From Edolisoma coerulescens (Eukaryota > Chordata > Aves > Passeriformes > Campephagidae), in assembly GCA_013397115.1 (NCBI GenBank), contig VWZW01004381.1, positions 1,057,267 through 1,121,266 of the forward strand: a stretch of 64,000 bases of DNA. Direction: 5' to 3'. Every line of letters begins with the position of its first letter. The first letter of the stretch is position 1. Of this stretch, positions 1-12,912 are shown piece by piece. A model generated the notes under the pieces. It was not told the DNA's origin. It was given only the letters and a program-made list of their open reading frames with translations, and searched no databases. The position numbers and the translations under genes are program-made.

Positions 1-499
1 AGGCTGGGGTTTGCAGCCTTCTCCATCATTCTCCATATGCAACCAACTCCATAATTTTGGTCATCTTGCCCTTTGCTGGACCTCTTCCTGCTCTGTGGGG
101 CTTGGAGGCAGCAAACCTTTCCTGCTGTGGGTGGAGGGGCTGCCCTGCATCCCCCCTGGACTGGGGGCCCCTTCCTTGCTGTGGGGCCTGGTCACTTATC
201 TTATTCCTGGATCAGGTGCCTCAGGCTCTGCAGCAAGTGCTTCCCTTATCACTCCTGCCTCGGCTGTAATTCTACTTCCACTGTGTCAGAGTGAAACAAG
301 AAAACTTCTTTAAAAAGCAAGAGGAAAGTCATGTGAGAGAGCAGCATTGTGTCAGCACTTACAGAGGGTTCAGAATAACGCGGCCCATCTGGTCTGTTCC
401 GAAAGGGGAAGCCAAGGGCTCCCAGCCAGGGCTGCCCTCCTTGCCCTGTGCTGGGGCACTCAGGAAACTCTGTGGCACCCGTTGGATGGTGGTGCTGGC

Positions 500-672
500 T
501 GGGTTGGAAGGGACAGTAAAGCCCATCCAGTGCCACCCCCTGCCATGAGCAGGGACACCTTCCACTATCCCAGGCTGCTCCAAGCCCTGTGCAGCCTGGC
601 CTTGGACACTTCCAGGGATGGAGCAGCCCCAGCTCTCTTGGAACACCTTTAGGGACTGGAAGGTGCTTCAAG
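500..672 (-). repeat. CR1 LINE 3' fragment, antisense
   Basis: It starts 'gggttggaagggacagtaaagcc', continues through 'tgccatgagcagggacacc' and 'tccactatcccagg', and then has a segment ('aacacctttagggactggaagg') also found in the copy at 59596-59765. It is an internally deleted CR1 remnant. Confidence 0.75.
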
Positions 673-2660
673 TCCAACATCCCCTGGGGGTGGAAGCAGC
701 ATCCCCTCCCCGTCAGCCTGTGCCCTAAATTAGAGCAGCAAGATGCTGCAATGGGTCCATATGGAGACTCCCAAAATAATAGCTGTCAGCTCCCTGCTGA
801 CTTGCACGGGGTGCTGAAGCTTTTGGCTTTAGGAATGACAATTTAGGAAACAGAAATGCTGGTGGGCTGGAGCCAGACCGGAGGTGCTGGGGGCTTGGCC
901 CCACCTGTGTTGGGATGGGCACACTCAGGACTCAGCAGGACGCATCAGCTCCTGCTGGTGGAACATCCCACAGATTCTGGGGAGCTGTTACCACCTGTCC
1001 ATTTATTACAAGGCTAAAACTGAACTGGGGTCAAGCACTTTGTTTTAGACATAGCATTTCTGGGGCAGGTGTGTGACCCTGGCGCGTGGAAGTGCTGATA
1101 GGCACGGGCTGGGAATGCTGGAGCTGTGGAATCACCAGGTGTTTGAGCACCGGAGGCATCTGTGTGTGGATGCTGCTGCTCACATTCCAGTCCCACTTTA
1201 TTGGCCTTTGGTTTTGATGTCCTTGTCCTGTAATGAGCCGGGGCCGATGGATGTCTAATAAAGAGCTCGTATCTCATCTTCCTCCGCTGCGGGGACCGTT
1301 GGGCTCCTCTAATTGCTCTGCAGTGGCCGTGGGAGGTGGCTGCCTGTCAGGACAGCTGTTCCTTTGATCGGGCTATTGCACATTCAGGTCTTGTCCTGCT
1401 CAGGTTTTATTTGCTGTCCAGGCCCTGCCAAGCCATTATACTGAAACAAGCGGCTTAATTGCGAGGGCTTGTGGCTCAGCATCACCTTGTGGCTCAGCAT
1501 CCCCCGTGCTGGGAGTGGGAGCTGTGCTGCTCCCCCGGCTCAGCCAGCTGGGAGCACTGCTGCTGCTGCTGCTGCTAATCCGGGAGTGACGCTGGTGCCC
1601 AGGGAGACCAAACAAACCTGTGCTGAAATAGCTCAGAAAAGTGGCAGTTTGTGATGTCCTGCATAAAAAGCTTCCTTTTCCTCTGTTCTTGGAGCTGTTG
1701 GGGTGTGCAGCAAGTAGCTCCTTCCCTCCACGGCAATGTGGGGAAGGAGCTGCTGGAGAAGATGAGCTGCAGGGGGAGTGACCAGGGCAGCCTGTGGGGA
1801 CAGGTGGATCCAATGGAGTTAGACACAAAAATTCGCATGTTTGCACTCAGTGATGGCGAGTTCTGGCAGGAACCTTTGGCCTCTGCGTGGCCCAGCTGGA
1901 ACTCCTTGGCGATGCCGGGGCCTGTCCCCTGACGTGTCCCCTCCCGAGGAGCAGAGCTCAGCCGTGCTCTCCGACAACAGCCCACCACTGCCTCGGAGCT
2001 GTTCTTGGAGGGGAAGGATGGACAGGATAATTACCCTGTTCCCTGTGGAACTGCCTGATGAGGATGCTGCTCGTCTCCTGCAGAGCCTCTGGCTCCCCTG
2101 CTGCTGCCGCCCTGTCTGTCCTTTGGGAACCAGCTCTGGTGTCCCCCAAACCCTGGGGAGCTGGACAGGAGGAGGCACATCCTGGCAGGACAATTCTAGT
2201 GGCCTCGGTGCCTTCCTGGGGCACATCGTGGAGCTTTCTGTGTGAGGCCCAGGTTTGGTAAGCAGGGCTGTGCTGAAGTAACACGGAAACCGTGCAGTAA
2301 CTTCCTGTGAGTGACTTCCACTGGCAGAGGAATGAAAATTATACAACCTTTAAAAAGGCTTAAACGAAGAATCAAAGGGTGCATTTCAGGTCTTTGTGTA
2401 ATGTGTGAGAAAGGGTCGGTTTTTTAAAGTTTATTTGCATCTACATGACTGCTGGGGAAGCCTGCTCTGTCAGGGCATGGGGTAACTGAGCTGCCTGTCT
2501 GGGGGAGGTGACATCCAGCCTCCCTGGTGTCACCATACCCAGACAGAAACTTTTCCTTCATGGTTTAGCTTACTGCCCTGCCTTCCCCCAGGAATGCTGC
2601 TCGCAACAGGCTGTGCCAGCCGGGTATGAGCCTCTGCTGCCTTCACATGGCACTGCAGGG

Positions 2661-2801
2661 TCCTTCCTGGAAGTGTCCAAGGCCAGGCTGGATGGAGCTC
2701 TGGGCAGCCTGGGATAGTGGAGGGTGTCCCTGCCCATGGCAGGGGCTGGCATGGGGTGGTCTTACAGCTCCTTTCCAACCCAAACCCTTCTGTGATTCTG
2801 G
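2661..2801 (+). repeat. CR1 LINE 3' fragment, sense
   Basis: It reads 'ctggaagtgtccaaggccag', then 'gggatagtggagggtgtccc', then 'tgcccatggcagggg', and ends in 'caacccaaacccttctgtgattctgg', the diverged CR1 tail. Confidence 0.85.
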
Positions 2802-5800
2802 AACCAGGAGCACGGTGATTCCTTGGGCACAGCCTTCTCCCATTCCCATTGGAGTTGGAAGGCAGGTGTGGCTGCATGCAGGCTTTGGGGTGAAACAAGG
2901 CAGTGTGGGGTTACAAAACCTGAGATGGGAGAGCCCAGGCACAGAACCCTCCTCGTCCTCAGCAGCTGAGGCTGCAGCTCCTTGGTGGGAAACAGGGCTC
3001 TGTAAAGGGGCTGGGAATCAGCAAAGCCTGGGGGGGAGGCAGAGAGGGGGTTCTGGAAGCCCCATGGGCTTCAGGCAGAGCCCCACTTGCCTGCACAGCC
3101 AGCCTGTCTGTGCTGCACAGCATTCCCGTGCACTGGAGATCACGGAAAACACCAGCCAGTGACCTTTGAAGGCTTCAGACTCCAAATTTCTTACCTGAGC
3201 TCCCCGGTGTGGTGTCCTGATGCCCCTTCCCTGTCAGCTCCCTGTCACTGTGCCATCCCAGCTGGCTGCACCCTGGGCTTGCAGCCTTCCCCCACTTCTG
3301 CCGTGTTTGCCATCAATATCTGCCTCTGCTCTGCCTGACACGTAGTGATTTTTCTCTCCGTGAAGGTTCCTGAGCAATCTAAATTGAGGAAGGGGAGGAT
3401 CGCTTACAGACACGGCACTGGTTTGGCTCTCTTTTGGGGGAGTATTTTGAGGTTTGACTCAACTGTAGCAGCTTCTCTGCAGGGAGAGCTGGATTGATAG
3501 TCAGGAGTGGTAGCAGGTCAGGTAGGCTATTTTTGGAAGGGCTGTTTAATTGTCTGGTGTGATTCTTGCAGAGCTCGTGGCTGGATGGTTACTTATCTCC
3601 TGTCAGAGTTTGTTAGCATGAGGCAGCTCTGGTTGCACACTGATATTAAATAATAAATCCACGAGAGGGGCTTGGATCTGCTTTGTCTTACTGGGCTGGG
3701 AGGATGACAAGGGATAAAGCTCAGCACCTCTGTGCTTCGATGCCAGAAACTGCTACAGAACTGTTGGAAGTGGTGGGTCTGTCACTGGGTTCAGGGGGCA
3801 TCGCTGCCCACAGCCGGGCTCTGCTGCCCTCCCTGCCCACTGCACGGACTGGATTTGGTTTCATGCTCATTTTCCATCTCGGCTGCATAAAGGACATGCT
3901 CTCGACAGCAGAGAGGGTTTAACTGCTTTGTAGTCATGTAAGCCAGTGGTTAAAATGCTTTTGCTCTGCCACTCTCCCAAGCTCCAGAGCAGGCGGGTTT
4001 AGTGTCTGAGGTGGGCTCAGAGGGCTTTTCCAACCCCAGGGATCCTGTGCTCATGGTGAGGGCTCTCCCTTTTGTATTTGTGTGGTGGAGGAGGGCCAAG
4101 GCAGCCGTATTCCAGCTGTGCCCATGGGATGCCCGCAAACCCTTACACCAACACCTCTCCTCTTCCAGCTTTCCAGGCCCTGTGGGTATCACCCTGCAAA
4201 TGGATGTCCCAGAATGCGTTGGCACAGCATTTCCATAATGCCAGCGACAGCAGCCAGTGCCAGGGAAGCGTTTAGGTCTTGCCCAGTCCCTGGGAGTTGC
4301 TCAGATCTGGTTAAAGCATTGCTTTTGGATCTGTGGAATGCTGAGGGCTCAGATCTCTGTTTGACCTTGGGGTCTTTTAGTCTTGGTCAGGAAATTCCAC
4401 TCTTACCCCTGGAAAAGAGAAGGGGAGGATAAGTACAGGATAAGGGCAGGGAAGTGTCTGCCTGACCTGCTCCTCCTGCATGGCCTGGGGGTGAGTCCCA
4501 GCTCATTTCTGTCGCTGGTTTCACCTGCTGCCTCCAAGTCACCGATTTGTCCAACCACCCCGTGGTGGGTTGGTGATGGCTTCAGGTGTTCCCCAGCTGG
4601 AGCGTGACTTCTGCAGCCATCAGGCTGAAGAAAAGCTCCTCAAAGCCCACCTGTGCCTGGTGAGGAGCACAGCCTCTGACTTCTGCGTGATGCAGGGACC
4701 CGTTCCTCATGCAGTCTGCTGCGGGAGCTGGGAGCCAAAGCACTGGGATTGTGTCCTGCATCCCCCTGATGCAACTGGCTCTGTTTGGGGTCCTGGGTTT
4801 GTTGGAATATGCTGGCTTGAATGAGCAGTTTTAATTAGTTTCATTCTTAGGCTGTCTTTACTGTGCTGACTCACTTCCAGCTCTCTGATAACTTCAACAC
4901 ATGACTTCATGTCAAGGCAGAGGAGCACGAATCCAAAGGAGGGAACGTGGCAGTGCCTGGGTGTGGGGCAGGCTGTGCTGGGGGCTTGGTTTGGGGGGAA
5001 GCCAAAGGAAGTCTGAGGTCAGGCTGCACTCAGAGCACCAACAAGGGCACTGGGTGGGAGGTGCAGGAGATGCAGCAATATCATCTCCAGCTTTCTCCTG
5101 GTTTTCCTGCAGCACTGCTGCTCATTGAGGGCTGTGGGCTTCGAGCCACCCTTTGAGCCCTGGCACTGCTGGTGCCGGGTCTGTGGTGCTGCCAGGCCCG
5201 TGGGAGAGCAGGAAGGTGCAGCAGCAGAGCAGTGCCAGGCGCTGTGCCCCAAGAAGTCCCCGTGTGTGCCCCGGAGCGTTGTCTGTGGTATCACTTCCCC
5301 AAAGCTATTTCTGACACCGGGAGGTTCTCACTACCCAGCCTGAACTTGTCTTGTTTCGTGTCTGGTGGGGCCTGAGCACCAGCTCCGTGGTGTGACAGCG
5401 AGTCCTATGCAGGGTCCTGCTCGTCCTTGCTCCAAGGAGATTTTGGGGCAGGAGCAGTGGCTGTACTGGTGGTCACATACACAGTGCCAAGCACCTTCTG
5501 CACCATCAGGAAGCCTTTGGCTGTCATCTCATGATGCCCAAAGGACCCGGCCCTCCCAAGTAGGGGGTTGGCTGGAGGGTCTGGCTGTGCTGGGACTTGT
5601 GGGGGGCTGTCCCCGGCACTGCGGCACCATGGAGGGAGTGTGTGAGTGGGAAGGCTGGAAGGGGGAGCAGCTCGTTGCTGTTCCTCCTAATTGCTCTCCC
5701 ACTTCTGTACTCGAGTGAGCGAGGAGCTGTCTTGAGCTGTGTCCCTGGGGACGCTGCCTGGTTCTGTCATCCCCGGCAGCTGCACCAGCACCCTCCCCGC

Positions 5801-6780
5801 AGTGGGGCCCTTTAAAAGGAATCCTTCTCTGTTTTGACTCGGTCCGTCTTTCCCTTGACGTGAGAATGATCCATCTGCCTCTTGATATGGTGGAGGATGT
5901 AAGGGCTGTGGTGAAACCTCCTGAGCGGGGGCGAGAGCGCTTGGGACGGTTCCCATGGGTGCTGCGGAGCTGCGGGAAGGTGTGGGAGCAGGGCTCAATC
6001 CCCAGCCTTTGCCTAAAGAATTCCTTGCTCCAGACTTGTTACTAGAAGCTGATAATAAAATTTGTAGGAGGTTTTTTTCTGATGGAAAGTGTGGGGGAGT
6101 GCAGGAGGAGCTCCCCTGATCTGCTCAACATGGTCTGGGATTGTATAAAGCAACAGCCCCGAGGCCGGGCTTTGAGGTGGGCGCCCGGATTTCATGGAGA
6201 CGGTGGTTCAGGGATTTCCTGCAATGAAGCTGCGTGTCAATGTGTGATCCCAGGCAGGCTCTGCTGGTGCTGAGGCTTGTCAGATGCCAGAGATGGACAG
6301 GGTGAGCCAGGGCTTTCCCCAGGCACGATGGAGTCAGGGCTGTCCCTCAGCACGTCGTGCTCCTGCCGGAGGAACTGGTCTCTGGAGGCTGTGCCAATGT
6401 TACTGTGGTGCTGCTGCCTGCAGGGGTGGTCAGTGCCTTCCAAACCAGCGTCACTAACCTGCCTGGAGCTCTGAAATTCTGCTGCTTCTCCCCTGCCCGG
6501 TGTGCTGGGCTGGCTGGCACTTCCCTGCTTCTGTAGGAGCCTGAAGTCCGGGTTCTAACACTGGTTCTCGCAGCCAGGTTTCAGTGGCCCTGTTGGCAGC
6601 TGAAGGTGGATGCTGAGGTGTTGTTCTCCCCAGGTGCCTTTGCAGAGCTCAGCAGAACTGTGTTCCTGTCAGATGTGCCCAATGACACAAACTTTGGATC
6701 TTTCTCAACGAGCTCTGTCCATGATTGTGTGGAAGCGTTTGCAAGGAGCAGGAGTGCTGGGGGGAGGAAAGTTACCAAGT

Positions 6781-6982
6781 CATGGAATGGTTTGGATTGG
6801 AAGGGACATTAAAACTCATCCAGTTCCAACACCCTGCCATGGGCAGGGACGCTTCCACTATCCCAGGTTGCTCCAAGCCCTGTCCAGCCTGGCCTTGGAC
6901 ACTTGCAGGGATCCAGGGGCAGCCACAGCTTCTCTGGGCAACCTCTGCCAGGGCCTCACCACCCTCACAGGGAATAATTGAA
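6781..6982 (-). repeat. CR1 LINE 3' fragment, antisense
   Basis: 'ggaatggtttggattggaag' runs through 'ccaccctcacagggaa'. This is about 200 bp of near-consensus antisense CR1 3' end. Confidence 0.9.
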
Positions 6983-7430
6983 AAGGAGCTTTTTCTGCTC
7001 CAGAGTTACTCAGCAAATTTCTCCTGGAAGCTGACTTCAGGCTGATTCTGCTGAAGATTGATTGTTGGGTTTTTGGTTTTTTTTTCTGGTTGTTGTATTT
7101 GTAGAAATAATGATGTCTAAGCACCGTCTTACCAGCTGGTCAGGAATTCACTGGGGAGTTGATAATTTCCAAAGGAAGTATTCGTACAGCAGTAACTCCC
7201 AATTCGTGTGTGCCCACCTGGATGCTTTTTCCCTGGAGGCAATTACTGTTTCAGTGGTGGTTAAACACCTTCTCCTCCCTGCAAATGCCACTGGCCCCTC
7301 TGTTCTGAGCCATCAGAGCACATCTTTAAAAACCAGCTGGTTTGTGCACTGGAATTCCTGCAAACACCGGGATGTGCTTTATGCTGGAGACTTGTACATG
7401 GACAGATAGTGTTGGAACAAGGGGAACAGT

Positions 7431-7676
7431 TTCAGACTGAGAGGGGAGACTTAGGTTAGATATTGGAAAGAAATCCTTCCCTGTGAGGGTGGGGAGGCCC
7501 TGGTGCAGGGTGCCCAGAGAAGCTGTGGCTGCCCCTGGATCCCTGGAAGTGTCCAAGGCCAGATTGGAAGGGGCTTGGAGCAACCTGGGATAGTGGAAGG
7601 TGTCCCTGCCCATGGCAGGGGGTGGGGCTCAATGGGCTTTAAGGTCTCTCCCAGCCCAAACCATTCTGGGATTCGG
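7431..7676 (+). repeat. CR1 LINE 3' fragment, sense
   Basis: One of the longest copies, from 'gaggggagacttaggttaga' and 'tccctgtgagggtgggg' to 'cccaaaccattctgggattc'. Confidence 0.92.
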
Positions 7677-9166
7677 TGACATCTGCGCCCACCCCACGTG
7701 CCCCAGGCTGGCTGTGCTGGTGTTATCCGGGGGTTCCCGTGTCCCTGGTGCCGGGTTATGGCAGGCTCTGCACAGCATTCCCATCCCACGGCATTCCCAT
7801 CCCAATGCACCAGCGCGGGGCTGCTGTTGCTACGGGAACGGGCGTTCTGGAGTTGGAAACCTCATTTGATTCCTTCTCCCTGCTCCCTGCTAGTTAAGAC
7901 ACTCAGATGGATTTGAAGTCACAAATACAATAGTTTTTGGGGTGGTGCAGGGAGTTCAAGAATCTTTCCCTAATGAAGGAGCTGCCTGAACTCTCAAGGG
8001 GTTGAATGAGATTTTCCCCTCAATACCCACTCAAAAGCCCACTTTACCAGCTCGGTGTGTGGGGCTGCTCATTCTGCCACCTGCGGGGATAATTAAGACC
8101 TTTCAGGTTGCCATAGAGAGTATTTTGCCTTCTAATATTGCATCAATTTATATTTGGGATATTTTTCTATAAAATTGCCAGTGCAGAGGCTGCTGGCTTT
8201 GTCAGGTGCACCAGTGGCATGTACAGAAGGGGAGGCCTTAACCAGCCTGTAATTTGCAGGATGGAGGAGATGCTCAACGCTCTTGGTATTTCTTTACATT
8301 TGGTTTTTCTAACAAATACCGTCCAGAATGTTCTTTCCTCACTGGAGGGATGTCAGCAGCCTGCTAGAGGAGTGATGGGATCTTATGTAGGCCAAATCCT
8401 GGACTTGGAGCAAGCAGCTCCAGAGGAATTGTTCTGCAGTCACACTAGCTCAGCTGAAATTTATCTCGGTGAACTTGGCCCTCTTGAACGGGCACTGCAG
8501 AATCAGAACAACGCCATGAGAAGTTGTGTCTGCTCCTGGGAGCTTGCTCACCCTCTCTTGCTTCTGAAAACCCTTTCCTGCTTTCGGTAGAGGCTTGTTT
8601 AGGTGGGGATGAGAACCAGGGGTGCGTGTTGAGGCTGCAGCTCCACAGCCCTTCCCGAGCCCCCAGCGCTCCCCAGGGCTCCACCACTCACTCCTGCTCC
8701 TTTGGGAAACTGCAACGCTGAAAGGAGCAGCAAAAAGTGTTCATGTTGGGTTAGAATTTCATAGCAAAGAGCTGCTCTGAAATGAGATGTCAATGTTTCC
8801 CTTGTATCCCAGGGCAGGAACTGGGACAGCAGTCAGGAGCCAGGGCTGGCAGGGAGGAGAGGCTGTGGGTCTGCACACACTCACCGTGGAGAGAAAAAGG
8901 CTGGGGCAGCATACAAGCCCTGCTTTAGTCACCCCCTCATCACTCTGGGCATTTCTGGGTGTCGGGTGAGCCTGGAGCTCTCCACAGCTGTAGCCTGTGT
9001 GCTGGGGGACCCGCAGGGATGCTCTCATGAGGGATCATGGCATGGGAGGGGTTTGCAGGCTGGTGTGAGAGCCCAGAGAGAGCTGGTGAGGGTGGCAATA
9101 GCTGCTCCCTGGGCAAAGCCCTGGAGCTGCGTCCTTGTCCCTGCAGCTCACAGGGAGGGGACAGGG

Positions 9167-9238
9167 CAGCTCCAGCATCCAGGGCTGCAGCTCCAGCATC
9201 CAGGGCTGCAGCTCCAGCATCCAGGGCTGCAGCTCCCG
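9167..9238. repeat. 21-bp tandem repeat, about 3.3 copies
   Basis: Near-perfect copies of a 21-bp unit reading 'agctccagcatccagggctgc' (split here: agctccagcat + ccagggctgc). The copies are identical in the core, which suggests recent expansion. Confidence 0.9.
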
Positions 9239-9924
9239 CTCCCCACTCGGGGCTGCGGAAGGAGCTGTAATTCCATTAACGAGCTGAATATGCTGGGGTC
9301 AGCCTTTGCCATCCAAAATAATATGATAATGAAAGAGAATTACAAGGTAATTGTTATTAATGGCCCCCAGGTTGGAAGAGAGCTGAGGCAGGCTGGTGTC
9401 ATATTGGGCCACGGCCCAGCAGCAGTGCCCGGTGAGGGTGGGAGGGGAGGAAGGTCCTGGAGCTGCTGAAGGAGGAAGGATGATGTAAGGCAGGAAAACG
9501 TGCAGTCCAGGAGCAGATTCAGCCTTGTAAATGTAGTTTATTTGAGAACCAGTTTGCTGTGAATTAGCATCCTGGCAAGGTGCAAAACATGAATTTTAGG
9601 GGAGGCACCTTTTGATGTTCCAGAGTCTGAAGGGCAGAGAAGAGCTTCCCTCAGGGTGGATGGCAAGTGAGTTTGAGTCCTGGGCTGAACCTGCTTCCTC
9701 TCCTTTAGCTCCAGTCTCCATAATTCTTGGGATAAGCTGCCTGTGGTACAGGCAGTGATTTACAGAGGGACCGAATTTATTCCAGCTCAGAGCTGCGTGG
9801 GGGCTCAGGAGTCTTTGGCAGATTTGCCAGGCTGATGGTGTTGGAGATGGGAGCAGCCAGGAGATGCAGGGGGAAGGGAAGATGAGCCTGAGGTTTTCCG
9901 TGTTACAGCAATTCCATGGCGAGG

Positions 9925-10085
9925 GGAGGGCTGGGACAGGCTGCCCAGACAGGTTGTGGAGTCCCCCTTCTTGGAGATATTCAAAAGCCATCTGAGCATG
10001 GTCCTGGGCAGGTGGCCCTGCTTGAGGGCTTGGACAAGATGACCTCCAGAAATCCCTTCCAGCCTCAGCCGTTCCGTGATTTTAT
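9925..10085 (+). repeat. CR1 LINE 3' fragment of a different subfamily, sense
   Basis: 'gacaggctgcccagacagg', 'ttcttggagatattcaaaag' and 'tgacctccagaaatccctt', then a GATT-type tail. This matches the CR1 subfamily with the 'ggagatattcaaaa' motif rather than the common type in this window. Confidence 0.85.
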
Positions 10086-12859
10086 GGAAAGGGAGCTGGG
10101 AGAGGTGCTGGAGCTGTGCTCATGTGCTGCGCTCCGGCTAAACTTTGGTGGGGCTTCAGAGGGGCTGAGGAGATCCAGAGTGAGGCACCAGGAGCCTCTG
10201 CAGCTCGGGAGGAGCGAGTCCCGGGCCCCGCATCCCTCGGAGCTCCCTCTCCAGGTGCTGGGCAGGCGGGAGAGGACAGCAGGGACCCGGGGCTGGCGGG
10301 GTCGGAGCAGCGCTCGGCAGCGAGGAGCCGGCTCTTTCCCCAGCCTCTGCAATGTGTTGTGACTGTTTATGTAAAAATAACAGATCTTTCCAAATATTTA
10401 TTACTCGATCATGTGCTGAGGAGCGGGTGCCGTGCGCTCAGAAATGGAAAACCGCCCCCGAGCAGCTGCCAATCTGGGCTGAGGCTGGGTCTGGGATGTG
10501 GCTGACAGGGAAGGGCAGGAGGCAGCAGCTGGGGGGACCCTGGGGACGGCCCACGGGGCTCAGGTGTGAGGGACAGGCACCGTGAAGGGGGGTAAAATGA
10601 GATCTAGTTGAACGGACACCTCTTTGAGGGGTTTTCTCACCCCGGACTCCTCAAACAGACACAAGTTTGTGTTGGCAAGAACTTTTGAGTGGCTTTGTGG
10701 GAGCTTTGGAGGCAGCGTGGAGGGGGAGCATCCCTCAGTGGTGGCCGGGTGGTGGGTTCGTGCCTCCTTGTTCAACCCCAGCAACTCCAGGCAGCCTTTA
10801 ATCTCTCAGGAACGTTATTCTTCCTGCAGGGAAATGCACGAGGCTGCTGTGCAGAGCAGTGTTGGGGCCATCTCTGCAGCGTTCCCTGGGCTCTGCGGGT
10901 GCTCTGAGGCACTGGAGGGTGGGTGAGGTGCCTCAGTGGGGTGATGCTGTGGGGATGCTGCACCGTGATCCCTTCCAAAGGGAAGGGGAAACTCCAGGTG
11001 GGGAGATTGCTGGAAATTTTTCATCCAGTTGCTGCAGCTGATTTTCCTGCCCTGGTGAGGTGGCCTGACCCTGTAGCATTTCACAGGCAAAGGGTGAGTG
11101 TCTCTTCTGCTGAAGATCCAGTTTTTATTCCAAAAATCAAACTGGTGGCATGGAAAAACTTGGCAGGGAGGAGCCGGTGTGGCCGAGGATGGGCACACAG
11201 CTGGGGACTGCTGCTTGCTGTGGGAGTTGGAGCTGCAATTTCCAAGGAAGCTTCTGTTCCTTCTCGTCCCAGCTCTGCTGACAGCTCCTCAGGGCTTGGC
11301 AGAGAGGTTCCTCTCTTCTCACCTGCTTAGCAAAGGGGACCCGGGAAGAGGCCGGTGTGAGCTGCAGACCCTGGCTGGGGACACACAAGCACAACTCAGT
11401 ATTTCTGAAATCTGCCTTATTTTGTTCCTCTAAAGTGCTGCAGAACAGCTGGGAGACGTTTCGGGCGAGCTCACAGATTTTTATTGTCCCACTTAGTCTC
11501 TTATGTATGGAGCTTTCCCTTTTATTGCTTTATTAAAACAGACTGGATGTAAAGCTGCCTCTGGGCGCGATGGCTGGGGTGGGGCGGGTGCTGTGCCAGC
11601 TGTGCCAGCACAGAATTGGGATGAAATGTCCCCTCTTGGCTCTGGGGCTGCTCCGGGTGACACCAGGGCTGGCAGGAGCTCTGGGGGACGCGTTCCCTGG
11701 GCTTTGGGCGAGGGTTCCGGAGCCTGGCAAGCTGGGGATCCGCTAAATTGCTTATCCAAATTTCATTAAAAATGCAAATGGATTCTTTCAGTGGGACAGA
11801 GCCGCGTTAAAAAGTAGGGCATATCATAAACATTAATAAAGTCGTATTGGCCAGCAGGGACGTGGACGGGCAAAGTGAGCCAGGAAAGCTCTTTGCAGAG
11901 CTCCATGTAAATAAAACGGCTCCTCTCTTTCCTCCTCTCCTCCTCCTCCTCGAGCTGCCAGCCCAGATAATGTTCTCATTGAACCCAGTGGTGAGTAATT
12001 GCACAGGACTGTTCCCCACGAACAGCAAACTCAGTCCCTAGGTTGATGGAGTTTTTTAGGACAGCAGAAGACAAACACTTCAGCCACTTTGTTAAAACAA
12101 AATTCACCTAAACGATAATTTCTTTTAAAATAAGGTAAAACATGAAGCAGGTTTGATTTCCTCCTCCTTAGCAGTGTGTTTTAAAACACCTCCCTTAATG
12201 TGATCCTGTAGGTAGTGTCTGATTTCACCTTCTCCACTGACCTTGGCCAAGGGCTGGTGCTCCTCTGTCCCAGCTCTCCATGGCCATCACCTTGAGCAGG
12301 TTCCTGAGCTCGTCCCACGCGCTGCTGCATCCCAGAGCTTCCCTAGGGGAAGCTGGGGGCAGGGACAGACAGATCCCTGGGACAGAGCTGCCCACTCCTC
12401 CCGTAGCAAGGTGACTCCTCCAGCTCTGCGCTGCCTGTCTGGCAGCATCAATAAAACCCTGTTCTAAACAGCTCTGGCTGGAGCGAGGAGGGAGCAGACA
12501 CAGTAAATCTGCATGTTGAAAATGTTATTTTAATATCTTATCCGTGGAGCATCAAACACGGTGCCAAGTACACAAGCGTCTTGCCAGCTGCAGCCCTTTG
12601 AATGTCTTCAAGGCAAAGATGTTGCTGTGCATTCACACCCGGTGCTCCAGCCTGTCGGGAGATAATGGCCTGTTTTTCCAGGGAGGAAAACCAGGCAGAC
12701 CCCGGGTAATCCACTCCCCTTCCCGCGGCTGTGGGGGCTGCAGCGTGGGAGCGCTCGTCTTGCGAGGGTCAGTGCCGAGGGGTTCTGCTGCTCGTGGTGC
12801 TGCTGGCAAACCTCTCCCGGGAAGTGAGCATTCCTCTCCTGGCTGGGGCCCAGGAGAGC

Positions 12860-12912
12860 AGCAAGCATCCTCCCTCCCTCTTTTCCTCCCTCCTTCCCTC
12901 CCTTCTCCGTGT
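12860..12912 (+). repeat. CT-rich polypyrimidine tract
   Basis: A run of CCTCCCTC/CCTTCCCTCC units with mirror symmetry, which has triplex potential. Confidence 0.7.

Noticed and set aside
2250..2285. Possible exon 2 ('tttggtaagcagggctgtg')
   Set aside because: It resembles the expected 'TTTGGNAAGCAGGGCTTCC' for only part of its length, lacks the following FQCQ codons and has no matching donor.
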